Assembly: GCA_020849035.1 (NCBI GenBank)
Contig: JADLHC010000250.1
Location: 1-42,424 of the forward strand
Length of the DNA: 42,424 nucleotides
From: Planctomycetia bacterium
GTDB taxonomy: Bacteria; Planctomycetota; MHYJ01; WSZJ01
Reading direction: 5' to 3'
In this document: piece by piece, positions 16,088 through 22,872 of the stretch
Layout of the letters: every line of letters begins with the position of its first letter
Position numbering within the stretch: position 1 is the first letter of the stretch
The notes under the pieces: generated by a model
Databases searched by the model: none
What the model was told of the DNA's origin: nothing
The model's input: the letters and a program-made list of their open reading frames with translations, nothing else
Position numbers and translations under genes: made by a program

Positions 16088-16501
16088 TCAGACGTCGAAG
16101 ACGACGCGGGCGGTCCAGAGAGGCGGGCCGGGGGTGACCGCGAGCTGGTGCCAGGTGACCGCTTTCAGCTCCGTGCGGCCCTCGTGGCGGTCGGGGTCGT
16201 ACTTCTCCCCGGCGGCGGTGGCCACGACCGTGCGCTCGTCGAGCTCGTGGACGGCGACGTGGGGGAGGAGCAGGCGTTCCTCGTCGAAGATCACCAGGAG
16301 CTCCTGCAGGAACCGGTTCAGCGTGTCGGCCCTGTCCTCTCCCTCGGCGCGCACCGTCCGCGTCACCCGCGGCTCCACGTTCCCCGTATCCGCGATCGCC
16401 TCGAACAGCGCGAGCCCCGCCGTCGAGAACAGACCCTGCGCCGTCGGCGCCTCGAGGTCGACGCCGATGTCGCCCGTGTGGTCGAAGAACGTGTACCCCA
16501 T
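16088..16501 (-). CDS. archease
   Basis: A 137-residue archease, the small protein that speeds guanylylation of RtcB and widens its NTP use. The family opening YTFFDHTGDIGVDLEA is intact with its metal-binding Asp, as are LNRFLQELLVIFDEERLL and the C-terminal ELKAVTWHQLAV. The gene directly precedes rtcB on the same strand with a 72-base spacer, supporting joint expression. A CAGAAT hexamer ten bases before the ATG (minus strand 16512-16517) may be the -10 of a near-leaderless transcript. Confidence 0.93.
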   Translation of the reverse strand: MGYTFFDHTGDIGVDLEAPTAQGLFSTAGLALFEAIADTGNVEPRVTRTVRAEGEDRADTLNRFLQELLVIFDEERLLLPHVAVHELDERTVVATAAGEKYDPDRHEGRTELKAVTWHQLAVTPGPPLWTARVVFDV

Positions 16502-16573
16502 GCCGCCCCCGATTCTGCCCTGACCCTCCGCGCCCTCCTACTCCTTCCTGCTTCCCGCTTCCGCCCCCCCGCT

Positions 16574-16579
16574 TACAAT
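16574..16579 (+). promoter_or_regulatory. TACAAT element, near-leaderless start
   Basis: TACAAT is followed nine bases later by ATG 16589 with a C-rich spacer and no Shine-Dalgarno. The string closely matches those before the starts at 20115, 21453 and 31106. Confidence 0.55.
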
Positions 16580-16588
16580 GCCGCGCCC

Positions 16589-17050
16589 ATGGAGCTGAAG
16601 AAATTCCTCCGGGAGGTCGATACGTTCAGCGCCCTCACGGACGCCGAGCTCGAAAAGCTCGCCGCGATCTGCCGTGACCGCGCGCTCCGGCGCGGCGACG
16701 TCGTTTACAAGGAGCGCGACCCGGGCGACCGGCTCTTCATCATCGAGTCCGGCGCGATCGAGATCGCCAAGTCGAACGGCAGCCCCGCGGGCACGCGGAT
16801 CGCCATCCTCGAGCACGGCGAGATCTTCGGCGAGCTCGCGATCTTCGAGGAGCGCGCCCGGTCGTCGTCCGCAGTCGCCTCCCGCGACGCGCGGCTGCGC
16901 TTCATCGAGAAGAAGGACCTCGATGCGCTTCTGGCCGCCGACGCGGGGCTGGCCGTGAAGATCCTGAAGGGCCTGCTGAAGAAGACGGCGGCGCGGCTGC
17001 GGCTTGCGGACGAGGCGATCCAGACGCTGATCCGGTCGTTCGACGCGTAG
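16589..17050 (+). CDS. stand-alone cyclic-nucleotide-binding domain protein
   Basis: A 153-residue protein comprising a CAP_ED/cNMP-binding beta-barrel: EVDTFSALTDAELEKLA, then ERDPGDRLFIIESGAIEIAK, then the phosphate-binding cassette GEIFGELAIFEERARSSSAVA with the Glu and Arg used by cAMP-binding proteins, then a C-terminal helix bundle. There is no DNA-binding helix-turn-helix, so it is not a CRP-type transcription factor. It probably acts as a regulatory subunit or as a membrane or partner switch. The start is placed at ATG 16589 because the upstream frame overlaps archease and has shadow composition. It converges with the 17062 gene, with 11 bases between stops. Confidence 0.85.
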   Translation: MELKKFLREVDTFSALTDAELEKLAAICRDRALRRGDVVYKERDPGDRLFIIESGAIEIAKSNGSPAGTRIAILEHGEIFGELAIFEERARSSSAVASRDARLRFIEKKDLDALLAADAGLAVKILKGLLKKTAARLRLADEAIQTLIRSFDA

Positions 17051-17061
17051 GCGGCGCCGGC

Positions 17062-17706
17062 CTACCTCTGCTGCGTGCCGTGCTCGCGGATGACGGGAAG
17101 CCTGCCGTCGTCGGGGCCGAGCCCCGGCCAGTCCGGGCTCACGCGGCGCACCTTCTCCTGCTCCAGATCCGCCTCCCGGGCCATGCCGATTTCGCGGAGG
17201 AGGACGAAGAGCTCGGTGTGGGCGCCGAGGTCGAAGCCCCGGGCGTCGCGGGCGTCCAGCCAGGCGGCGCGGTTCCGGTACCACTGCCTGGCGTACCGCT
17301 CGGCTGGTCCTTCCGGGTGCTCGCTGAGCTCCGCACGCGCGGCGATGCTCTGCGCGGGGGAAAGGCGGTCCACCTGGTCCCGGAGCGCCTGGCGCTCCGC
17401 CGCCTCCAGTTCCAGCGCCTTCTTCAGGCTGTCGCGGAACGCGATGCTGACGCCCCTGCAGTCCGTGGTGTGGAGGTAGAGGTCGGCCCAGCGCGCGGCC
17501 GCCAGGAAGGGAGCGGATTGCGTCTCATGGTCGCCGGGCCGGACCGCGGCCCAGGCGTTCATGTCGGCGGGATTCTGCCGGAAGTAGTACGGCGTCCAGA
17601 CGCCGATGAGCAGGATGGTGAAGACCACGAGTCCCAGGGAGATCAGGTCGAAAGCCGGCCCCTCTTCGGCGGGCCGCACGGCCGCTGGGGCGATCGGCGC
17701 GCTCAT
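17062..17706 (-). CDS. single-pass membrane protein of unknown function
   Basis: A 214-residue protein with a Pro/Ala/Glu-rich cytoplasmic start, one membrane helix at about 20-40 (DLISLGLVVFTILLIGVWTP) and a helical, charged C-terminal region rich in Arg, Glu and Asp (for example ALELEAAERQALRDQVDRL). No family is recognised. It follows the triplicated-domain gene with a one-base gap, so the two are almost certainly one transcript and may form one complex. The region after the helix (AARWADLYLHTTDCRGVSI) has single Cys and His residues but no catalytic pattern. Confidence 0.7.
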   Translation of the reverse strand: MSAPIAPAAVRPAEEGPAFDLISLGLVVFTILLIGVWTPYYFRQNPADMNAWAAVRPGDHETQSAPFLAAARWADLYLHTTDCRGVSIAFRDSLKKALELEAAERQALRDQVDRLSPAQSIAARAELSEHPEGPAERYARQWYRNRAAWLDARDARGFDLGAHTELFVLLREIGMAREADLEQEKVRRVSPDWPGLGPDDGRLPVIREHGTQQR

Positions 17707-17707
17707 G

Positions 17708-19480
17708 CTACTGCCAGTCCTCGGTCGGCTTGATCGCCTGGACCTGGATGGAGAGGGCGGACATGAAGTCCTTCGGGCCGCCCGCGAGGTGGATCATCTT
17801 CATGAGGACGCCGCGGGACTGTGGGTCCTTGAGCAGGTCGTTGTGGACGAGCTTGAACATGTTCATGACCGGCATCGGCAGGGCGTAGTGCAGCTCCTGG
17901 TACTGGGCCTTGGAGAGCTGGATGAAGTACTCCTTGCAGATGATCTGGTAGCCGACGTTCGGGACGGCCTTGATCTTGACGCCGGTCTTGTCGATCTCCT
18001 CCTTCGACATCTTGATCTGGGAGACGCCCGCGGGTCGGTCGATCTCCTTGCCCTTCTTCCGTGCGAGGGAAGCGGGCTGGGCCTGGGATGCGGGCGGCTG
18101 GGCGGGAGCGGGGCCCGCTTTCGAGACGGGGCCCGAAGGCGCCTTGGGAGCGGTGCCGGCGACGGTCGCGGGCTTGGCGGCCGCGGGCGGCATCCCGGGG
18201 CGACCGGCATCCACGGGGGCGACCGGGATCTCCTCCACGTCGTCGACCAGCTCGACGTCGTCCACTTCGTCGGGGACGTCCACCGTGAACGGCCGGGGAC
18301 CGGTGACCTTCGGGGGTACTCCCGGCGGTGCCGGTTTCCCGGGGACGGTCGGGGGCTGGCCTGCGGGCTTGGCCACGGAAGGCGCGGTGGGTGTCTTTGC
18401 GATGCCGGGTCCCGCCGCAGGGGCGATCGCCGGTTTCGCGATCCCGGGGCCCGCGGCGGCCGGTGCGACCGGCGGTTTTGCGATTCCCGGCCCCGCGGCC
18501 GGCGCCTTGACGCCCGTCGGCGCGACGGGCTTGGCGACGGAGGGAGCCTGCGGTTGCGCCGTCCCCCCGAACGACTGCGTCTTCATTCCCGCCGGTTGCA
18601 CCGTCGACGGCGGCTTTGCCCCCGCCACGGACGGCGCCGTGGACTTCGCCTTCTTCGGCGGCGGCTCGACTTTCTGGACGGCGGCCTGAAGCGCCGACAT
18701 GCCGGAGTCGATGCCGCCGAGGAGGCCGAGGATGTCCTTAAGGGCGTCGCGCTCCTCGGGGCGGTTGAGAATCGTATCGTTCATGAGGCGGTAGACGCTG
18801 GCGTTGTCGCCGGGGACCGCGTAGTAGAGGTCCTCGTAACGCACCACGCCCAGGTCCAGGATCTTGGATCCGACCGTGATGCGGACGCGCTTGCCGTCAG
18901 GCTGCGGCGCGATCTGGATCGGCGGAGGCGCCTTCTGGCCGAAGACCTGGGTGCCCGGGCGTTTTCCCGCGGCCGGGCCCGCGGGCTTCATTTCCGCCGG
19001 CGGTACCGACTTCTGCGGCGTGGTGATCTCGAACGGCTTCTCCTCCGCCTTCGCCGGCTTGACAATGTCCGCGAACGGATCGACCGCCGGCTTGACCGGG
19101 GTCACCGAGATCTCGAACGGCTCGTCCTCCACCGGCGCCGGTCTTGCGGGCGCGGGCGCCGCGGCGGGCTTCGCCGGCTCGGGCTCCGGGGCCTTGGGCG
19201 CCTCGACCTGAACGCTTGCGGTCGGGGGAGGCGTCTGTTGGACGAGGGCCTGAAGGGTCTTCATCGCCTCGTCGACGCCGCCGTTGGCCTCGACGAGGAA
19301 CTGGAGGATGGCGCGGTCGTCCGCGTTGGTCAGGACGGTGCCGTTGAGGAGGAGATAGAGGCTCGAGCTGTCGAGGGGGATGGCGTAGTAAATGTCCTCG
19401 TACTGCTGGGTCGTCAGGTCGAGGTAGACCTCGTCCTCGGCGGAGATGCGGATGCCCGTGGGGAGCTTCTCAAGACGCAT
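17708..19480 (-). CDS. protein with three copies of an unnamed 75-residue domain in disordered linkers
   Basis: A 590-residue cytoplasmic protein without a recognised family. Three similar segments lie at about 8-82, 197-270 and 509-583. Each has a central Y-[EQ]-[DE]-[IL]-[YH]-Y-A-x-P (YEDIYYAIP, YEDLYYAVP, YQELHYALP), then an aromatic, xL, an [NH][GD] pair and a Leu, then GG followed by an Asp and M-x-x-L, ending in VQ. Between them are Ala/Pro/Lys/Gly-rich linkers with short tandem repeats and an acidic patch DVPDEVDDVELVDDVEE (near 400). A GAGGGAG ribosome site precedes the ATG. It is co-transcribed with the membrane protein at 17062. Function unknown; a multivalent binding scaffold is a reasonable guess. 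Confidence 0.75.
   Translation of the reverse strand: MRLEKLPTGIRISAEDEVYLDLTTQQYEDIYYAIPLDSSSLYLLLNGTVLTNADDRAILQFLVEANGGVDEAMKTLQALVQQTPPPTASVQVEAPKAPEPEPAKPAAAPAPARPAPVEDEPFEISVTPVKPAVDPFADIVKPAKAEEKPFEITTPQKSVPPAEMKPAGPAAGKRPGTQVFGQKAPPPIQIAPQPDGKRVRITVGSKILDLGVVRYEDLYYAVPGDNASVYRLMNDTILNRPEERDALKDILGLLGGIDSGMSALQAAVQKVEPPPKKAKSTAPSVAGAKPPSTVQPAGMKTQSFGGTAQPQAPSVAKPVAPTGVKAPAAGPGIAKPPVAPAAAGPGIAKPAIAPAAGPGIAKTPTAPSVAKPAGQPPTVPGKPAPPGVPPKVTGPRPFTVDVPDEVDDVELVDDVEEIPVAPVDAGRPGMPPAAAKPATVAGTAPKAPSGPVSKAGPAPAQPPASQAQPASLARKKGKEIDRPAGVSQIKMSKEEIDKTGVKIKAVPNVGYQIICKEYFIQLSKAQYQELHYALPMPVMNMFKLVHNDLLKDPQSRGVLMKMIHLAGGPKDFMSALSIQVQAIKPTEDWQ
18395..18515 (-). repeat. degenerate tandem repeat in linker (about 13 residues per unit)
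   Basis: The linker encodes three successive units of the form GPGIAKPxxAPAA (GPGIAKPPVAPAA, GPGIAKPAIAPAA, GPGIAKTPTAP). Each corresponds to roughly 36-42 bases of related DNA. The units are part of the disordered region between copies two and three of the domain. Confidence 0.6.
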
Positions 19481-19510
19481 GACTCCCTCTTACTCCCTCG
19501 CGGCCCCTGA

Positions 19511-19558
19511 GTCAATGACATAACGTAAGGCGCGGCGAAGATTTGCGATTTCATTGAA
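19511..19558. promoter_or_regulatory. two related 9-base palindromes upstream of the triplicated-domain gene
   Basis: GTCAATGAC (19511-19519) and TTCATTGAA (19550-19558) share a TCAATGA-like core and are 39 bases apart, centre to centre. They lie in a locally AT-richer stretch between the FliL-like stop and the start at 19480. TTGACT on the minus strand overlaps the first of them. Confidence 0.35.
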
Positions 19559-19592
19559 CAATTCCGGCAGACGCGTCGAGCTCCGGTTGCCG

Positions 19593-20021
19593 TCAGCGCG
19601 ATGCCCCCTTGACCACCGTCACGGCCAGAACCAGATCCTGCCCGAGGATCGCATTCACCGCCGCGCGCATGTCCGCTCGGAGGTCGTCCTTCGACTCGTT
19701 CCTCTGCAGGTTGGCGTAGTGATAGCGGGAAAGAACGGCCTGAAGCGCATCCTGCAGCCTCGGCCGCAACGCGTCGAGCCTTCGCCGGACCTCGGGCTCG
19801 TTGCGGCGTTTCAGGTGCAGGACCGGGTCCACGCCGTACGTGGCGCGTGCGTTGTGGTCGGGGGGAAGGGTGATGGTGTGCTCGACGCGGTCGAGCGTGA
19901 TCGTGGCGATCTCGTCGCCCCTCGGGTCCCCCCGGACCCCGGTGCGCGCGGCGAACGCGGCGAGCGCGCCCGTGCCGAGCGCGACCGCGAACGCTGCGAA
20001 CGGGAGCAGGAGGGGCCGCAT
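19593..20021 (-). CDS. FliL-like membrane-anchored protein (orphan)
   Basis: A 142-residue protein with one N-terminal membrane helix (about 4-24, LLLPFAAFAVALGTGALAAF) and a periplasmic region resembling FliL: a DPVLHLK strand, RRRLDALRPRLQDALQAVLS, the conserved SRYHYANLQRNESKDDLRAD and ILGQDLVLAVTVVKGAS. FliL supports torque generation at the flagellar motor, but no flagellar gene is in the window, so this may be a stator-associated or stomatin/prohibitin-like relative with another role. There is no Shine-Dalgarno; TAGAAT sits six bases before the ATG. The next gene downstream is the triplicated-domain gene. Confidence 0.6.
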   Translation of the reverse strand: MRPLLLPFAAFAVALGTGALAAFAARTGVRGDPRGDEIATITLDRVEHTITLPPDHNARATYGVDPVLHLKRRNEPEVRRRLDALRPRLQDALQAVLSRYHYANLQRNESKDDLRADMRAAVNAILGQDLVLAVTVVKGASR

Positions 20022-20027
20022 GCACGG

Positions 20028-20033
20028 ATTCTA
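20028..20033 (-). promoter_or_regulatory. TAGAAT element, leaderless start of FliL-like gene
   Basis: On the minus strand TAGAAT is followed by CCGTGC and the ATG at 20021. The gap is six bases and there is no ribosome site. Confidence 0.5.
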
Positions 20034-20062
20034 TCGGCATCCTCCCGTCCCCGGCGTGATCC

Positions 20063-20074
20063 CCGGAATTCCGG
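20063..20074. promoter_or_regulatory. 12-base palindrome between divergent FliL-like and MFS genes
   Basis: CCGGAATTCCGG is a perfect palindrome in the 93-base divergent spacer. Its GGAATTCC core also occurs at 10228-10237, upstream of the exported dioxygenase. Confidence 0.3.
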
Positions 20075-20098
20075 CTCAACAGCCGCCCGGACCCCTGC

Positions 20099-20104
20099 TA
20101 CAGT
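20099..20104 (+). promoter_or_regulatory. TACAGT element, near-leaderless start of MFS gene
   Basis: TACAGT is followed by a C-rich ten-base spacer and ATG 20115. There is no Shine-Dalgarno. It is one member of a set of four near-identical start strings. Confidence 0.5.
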
Positions 20105-20114
20105 CCCGCCCCCC

Positions 20115-21428
20115 ATGATCCGCAGCTCGGCCGCCCTTCTCCTCACGCTCTTCTTCATCAACTTCCTCAACTACGCCGACCGGTACGTCCTCTCGGCCGT
20201 GCTGGAACAGGTCTCGGGAGACCTGGCGCTCGACCCGCGACGCGAGGGCTGGCTCGCCACGGCCTTCACGCTCGGCTACATGTTCAGCTCTCCCGTCGTC
20301 GCCAACTTCGGCGACCGCTGGACCCGCCCGCGCATCGTCGCCCTCTGCTGCCTCGTCTGGTCCCTCGCAACCGCCGCCAGCGGCCTCGCCACCGGCTTCT
20401 GGTCCCTCCTCGTCGCCCGCGTCCTCATCGGCGTCGGAGAGGCCGGCTTCCTCACCGTCGGCCCGCCGCTCATCGCGGACGCCTTCTCGAAGGCAGCGCG
20501 CGGCCGGGCGCTGAGCGTGTTCTACACGGGGGTGCCGATCGGAAGCGCCTGCGGATTCGTGCTCGGGGGGCTGCTGCCGGCGGTGCGGCTGTCGGAGAGC
20601 CTCGCGCTGGGCTGGCGGGGGACGTTCTTCGCCGTCGCGATCCCCGGAGTCGTGGCTGCCGCCCTGGCCTGGTTCCTGCACGATCCTCCGCGTGGCGCGC
20701 ACGACGTCCCCGGGGAGCTCCACGCCGAAATCCCCCGCAAGGGAACCATCCGGGAGCAGCTCGCCCTGTTCCGCAACCGGACGTTCCTCCTGGTCACCGT
20801 CGCGTTCACCGGCGTCGCCTTCGCCACCGTGCCCCTGCTCCACTGGCTCCCGCAGTTCTTCGGGGACGTGAAGCACCTGGACCCGCGCAAGGCGAACGTC
20901 CTCATCGGCATGACGCTGATCCTGCCGGGAATCCTGGGCACCCTGCTCGGCGGCTGGGCCGGCGACCGCATCTCGAAGCGCGGGATCCCGGGGGGCTACC
21001 TCATCGTGGCGGCGCTCGGGCTCGGCGGCGGGCTCGTGTGCCTCTGGACCGCGATCCTGTCCCACGACGCCGCTCTCTACTTCCCGGCGCTCTTCCTCGG
21101 CGTCCTGTGCTTCATGTCCTGCACGCCGACGCTCAACACGACGATCGCCAACATCAGCGCCCCCAACGCCCGCGCGATGGCCTACGCGACCGTGATCTTC
21201 TGCATGCACATGTTCGGGGACACGCTCTCGCCGCTGCTGTTCGGCAAGCTGATCCACGACCACGGGCTGGAGCGCGCGTACCTGTTCATGCCGATCGCGC
21301 TTCTCGTGAGCACCGCCGCCTGCGTGATCGGCGTGCTCACGATCCGTCGGGACGTCGCGAAGACGGAGCAGCGCGTGACGACGCTGATCCGGGCGTCGCA
21401 GGCTCCGAAGGTGCGGCCGCGTCCGTAG
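20115..21428 (+). CDS. MFS transporter, spinster-like
   Basis: A 437-residue major-facilitator protein with twelve predicted membrane segments. The N-terminus LLLTLFFINFLNYADRYVLS, the loop 2-3 motif NFGDRWTRPRI and ARVLIGVGEAGFLTVGPPLI resemble the spinster/Spns group, whose members move sphingolipids, lysolipids or small organic acids. The second half begins near residue 220 (LFRNRTFLLVTVAFTGVAFA). The start is ATG 20115 since the region before it overlaps the divergent FliL-like gene and its spacer. Substrate cannot be predicted from the sequence. Confidence 0.88.
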   Translation: MIRSSAALLLTLFFINFLNYADRYVLSAVLEQVSGDLALDPRREGWLATAFTLGYMFSSPVVANFGDRWTRPRIVALCCLVWSLATAASGLATGFWSLLVARVLIGVGEAGFLTVGPPLIADAFSKAARGRALSVFYTGVPIGSACGFVLGGLLPAVRLSESLALGWRGTFFAVAIPGVVAAALAWFLHDPPRGAHDVPGELHAEIPRKGTIREQLALFRNRTFLLVTVAFTGVAFATVPLLHWLPQFFGDVKHLDPRKANVLIGMTLILPGILGTLLGGWAGDRISKRGIPGGYLIVAALGLGGGLVCLWTAILSHDAALYFPALFLGVLCFMSCTPTLNTTIANISAPNARAMAYATVIFCMHMFGDTLSPLLFGKLIHDHGLERAYLFMPIALLVSTAACVIGVLTIRRDVAKTEQRVTTLIRASQAPKVRPRP

Positions 21429-21437
21429 CGCGGCGGC

Positions 21438-21443
21438 TACAAT
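21438..21443 (+). promoter_or_regulatory. TACAAT element, near-leaderless start of methyltransferase gene
   Basis: TACAAT is followed nine bases later by ATG 21453 across a C-rich spacer. It begins only ten bases after the MFS stop, so the methyltransferase has its own start in addition to any read-through. Confidence 0.55.
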
Positions 21444-21452
21444 GCGCCCCCC

Positions 21453-22127
21453 ATGCGCGTCGACTGGCTGACCGGGAACCCGTACATGAGGTCGCGCGAG
21501 GCCGCGATCCTGGCGGCGGTCGACGCGGACGGGGCGCGCCTCCTCGAGGTCGGCTGCGGCGAGGGCAACAACCTGATCGTGCGCGGCATCCGGGGGGCCT
21601 TCGGGATCGACATCGACCGCGCCTCCCTCCGGACGGCGAAGGCGCGGACGGACGGGAAGTTCGCGCAGTCGGACGCGGCGCGGCTGCCCTTCCGCTCCGG
21701 GACGTTCGACCGCGTCTTCGCGCGCGACATCCTCCACCACGTCGCCGACCCGCGCGGCTCGGTGGCGGAAATGGTCCGCGTCTGCGCCCCGGGAGGAAAG
21801 GTCTGCATCCTCGACGACAACGGCCGCAACGGCATCCTCCGGCTCTTCTCCGCCCTCGACCCCACGGAGAAGAACATCGCGAAACAGACCCCCGAGGGCC
21901 TCGCCGCCCTCTTCCGCGGCCTCCCCGTCGGGCCCGTCGAACTCTCCGTCCGCGAACCCACCCTCGTCTACCGCGCCATCCTCCACCACCGCTTCGGCCT
22001 CCCCTCCCTCGGCCGCTCGAAACTCTTCGCCCGCGCCATGGACCGCCTCCTCGCCGCCCTCGAACGCACCTCCAACCCCGACACCTGGGCCAAGATCGCC
22101 ATCGTCGCCACGCGAAAGCCTGCTTGA
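21453..22127 (+). CDS. class I SAM-dependent methyltransferase
   Basis: A 224-residue Rossmann methyltransferase. Motif I is LLEVGCGEGNN (about residues 30-40), the acidic residue after beta-2 is in FGIDIDRASL, and motif IV/post-II is FDRVFARDILHHVADPRGS. The fold resembles the UbiE/Methyltransf_11 group, which methylates small molecules, quinones or lipids. It is the first gene of a plus-strand group with a glycosyltransferase (64 bases on) and a secreted unknown, which suggests a lipid or cell-surface glycan substrate, but this is inference. The coding DNA changes to almost purely C-ending codons in the last third. Confidence 0.85.
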   Translation: MRVDWLTGNPYMRSREAAILAAVDADGARLLEVGCGEGNNLIVRGIRGAFGIDIDRASLRTAKARTDGKFAQSDAARLPFRSGTFDRVFARDILHHVADPRGSVAEMVRVCAPGGKVCILDDNGRNGILRLFSALDPTEKNIAKQTPEGLAALFRGLPVGPVELSVREPTLVYRAILHHRFGLPSLGRSKLFARAMDRLLAALERTSNPDTWAKIAIVATRKPA

Positions 22128-22129
22128 TC

Positions 22130-22149
22130 GAAGCGCCGCGGGCCGCTTC
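22130..22149 (+). other. stem-loop after methyltransferase stop
   Basis: GAAGCG and CGCTTC form 6-base arms around an 8-base GC-rich loop, starting two bases after the TGA. No U-run follows, so it is a weak terminator candidate or an RNA-stability hairpin between methyltransferase and glycosyltransferase genes. Confidence 0.3.
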
Positions 22150-22191
22150 AATGCCCGACTCGCGGGGGGGACTCCTGCGAGGAGAACCCGC

Positions 22192-22872
22192 GTGATCGCA
22201 CCCGGCCACAAAGTCACGATCGTCCTGCCGACGCGCAACGAAGGCGCGGGCATCGCCCGCATCGTCGAGCAGGTGCGTCCCTGGGCGGACGAAGTCCTGG
22301 TCGTCGACGGCCACTCGACCGACGACACCCGCGAACTGGCCGCCGCCGCCGGCGCCCGCGTCGTCCTCGACGGCGGCCGCGGCAAGGGAGACGGCATCCG
22401 CACTGCGCTCCGCGAGGCGTCACACCCCGTCGTCTGCTTCTTCGACGCCGACGGCTCCCACGAGCCGCGCGACATCCCCAACGTCCTCGCCCCGCTCTCC
22501 CTCGGCGCCGCCGACCTCGTCATCGCCTCCCGCGCCACCGGCGGCTCCGACGAGTTCCGCATGGACGCGGAGCACGTGTTCCGGCAGTGGGGAAGCGCCT
22601 TCGCGACGTGGATGGTGAACTGGCGCTGGGGCGCGAGCCTGACGGACATCCTGAACGGTTTCCGTGCCGGGTTCCGCGACAAGCTGCTGGCGCTCGGCAT
22701 GAACTCCACGCACTTCGACGTGGAGACGGAGATGGTGATGAAGGCGCTGAAGAAGGGGCTGCGCGTCGTGGAGGTCCCGAGCCACGAGTACGAGCGGGCG
22801 TGGGGCCGGAGCAAGCTGGCCACCTCCAGCGCGTGGCGGTTCCTGCTGAGGCTGGCGCGGGACATCGTGTGA
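22192..22872 (+). CDS. family 2 glycosyltransferase, dolichol-phosphate-mannose-synthase-like
   Basis: A 226-residue GT-A glycosyltransferase. The nucleotide-sugar site begins VTIVLPTRNEGAGI; ADEVLVVDGHSTDD and VCFFDADGSHEP supply the acidic residues including DAD; LNGFRAGFRDKLLALGM and FDVETEMVMKALKKGLRVVE match the acceptor end of the DPM1-like group. It lacks C-terminal membrane helices. The likely reaction is transfer of a hexose from GDP/UDP-sugar to a polyprenyl phosphate. The start is a GTG with GGAG nine bases upstream. Its TGA overlaps the next gene's ATG by one base, so they are translated together. Confidence 0.88.
   Translation: MIAPGHKVTIVLPTRNEGAGIARIVEQVRPWADEVLVVDGHSTDDTRELAAAAGARVVLDGGRGKGDGIRTALREASHPVVCFFDADGSHEPRDIPNVLAPLSLGAADLVIASRATGGSDEFRMDAEHVFRQWGSAFATWMVNWRWGASLTDILNGFRAGFRDKLLALGMNSTHFDVETEMVMKALKKGLRVVEVPSHEYERAWGRSKLATSSAWRFLLRLARDIV

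Noticed and set aside
16589-17050. CRP/FNR transcription factor
   Set aside because: The protein ends after the cyclic-nucleotide-binding domain and short helices; no helix-turn-helix is present.
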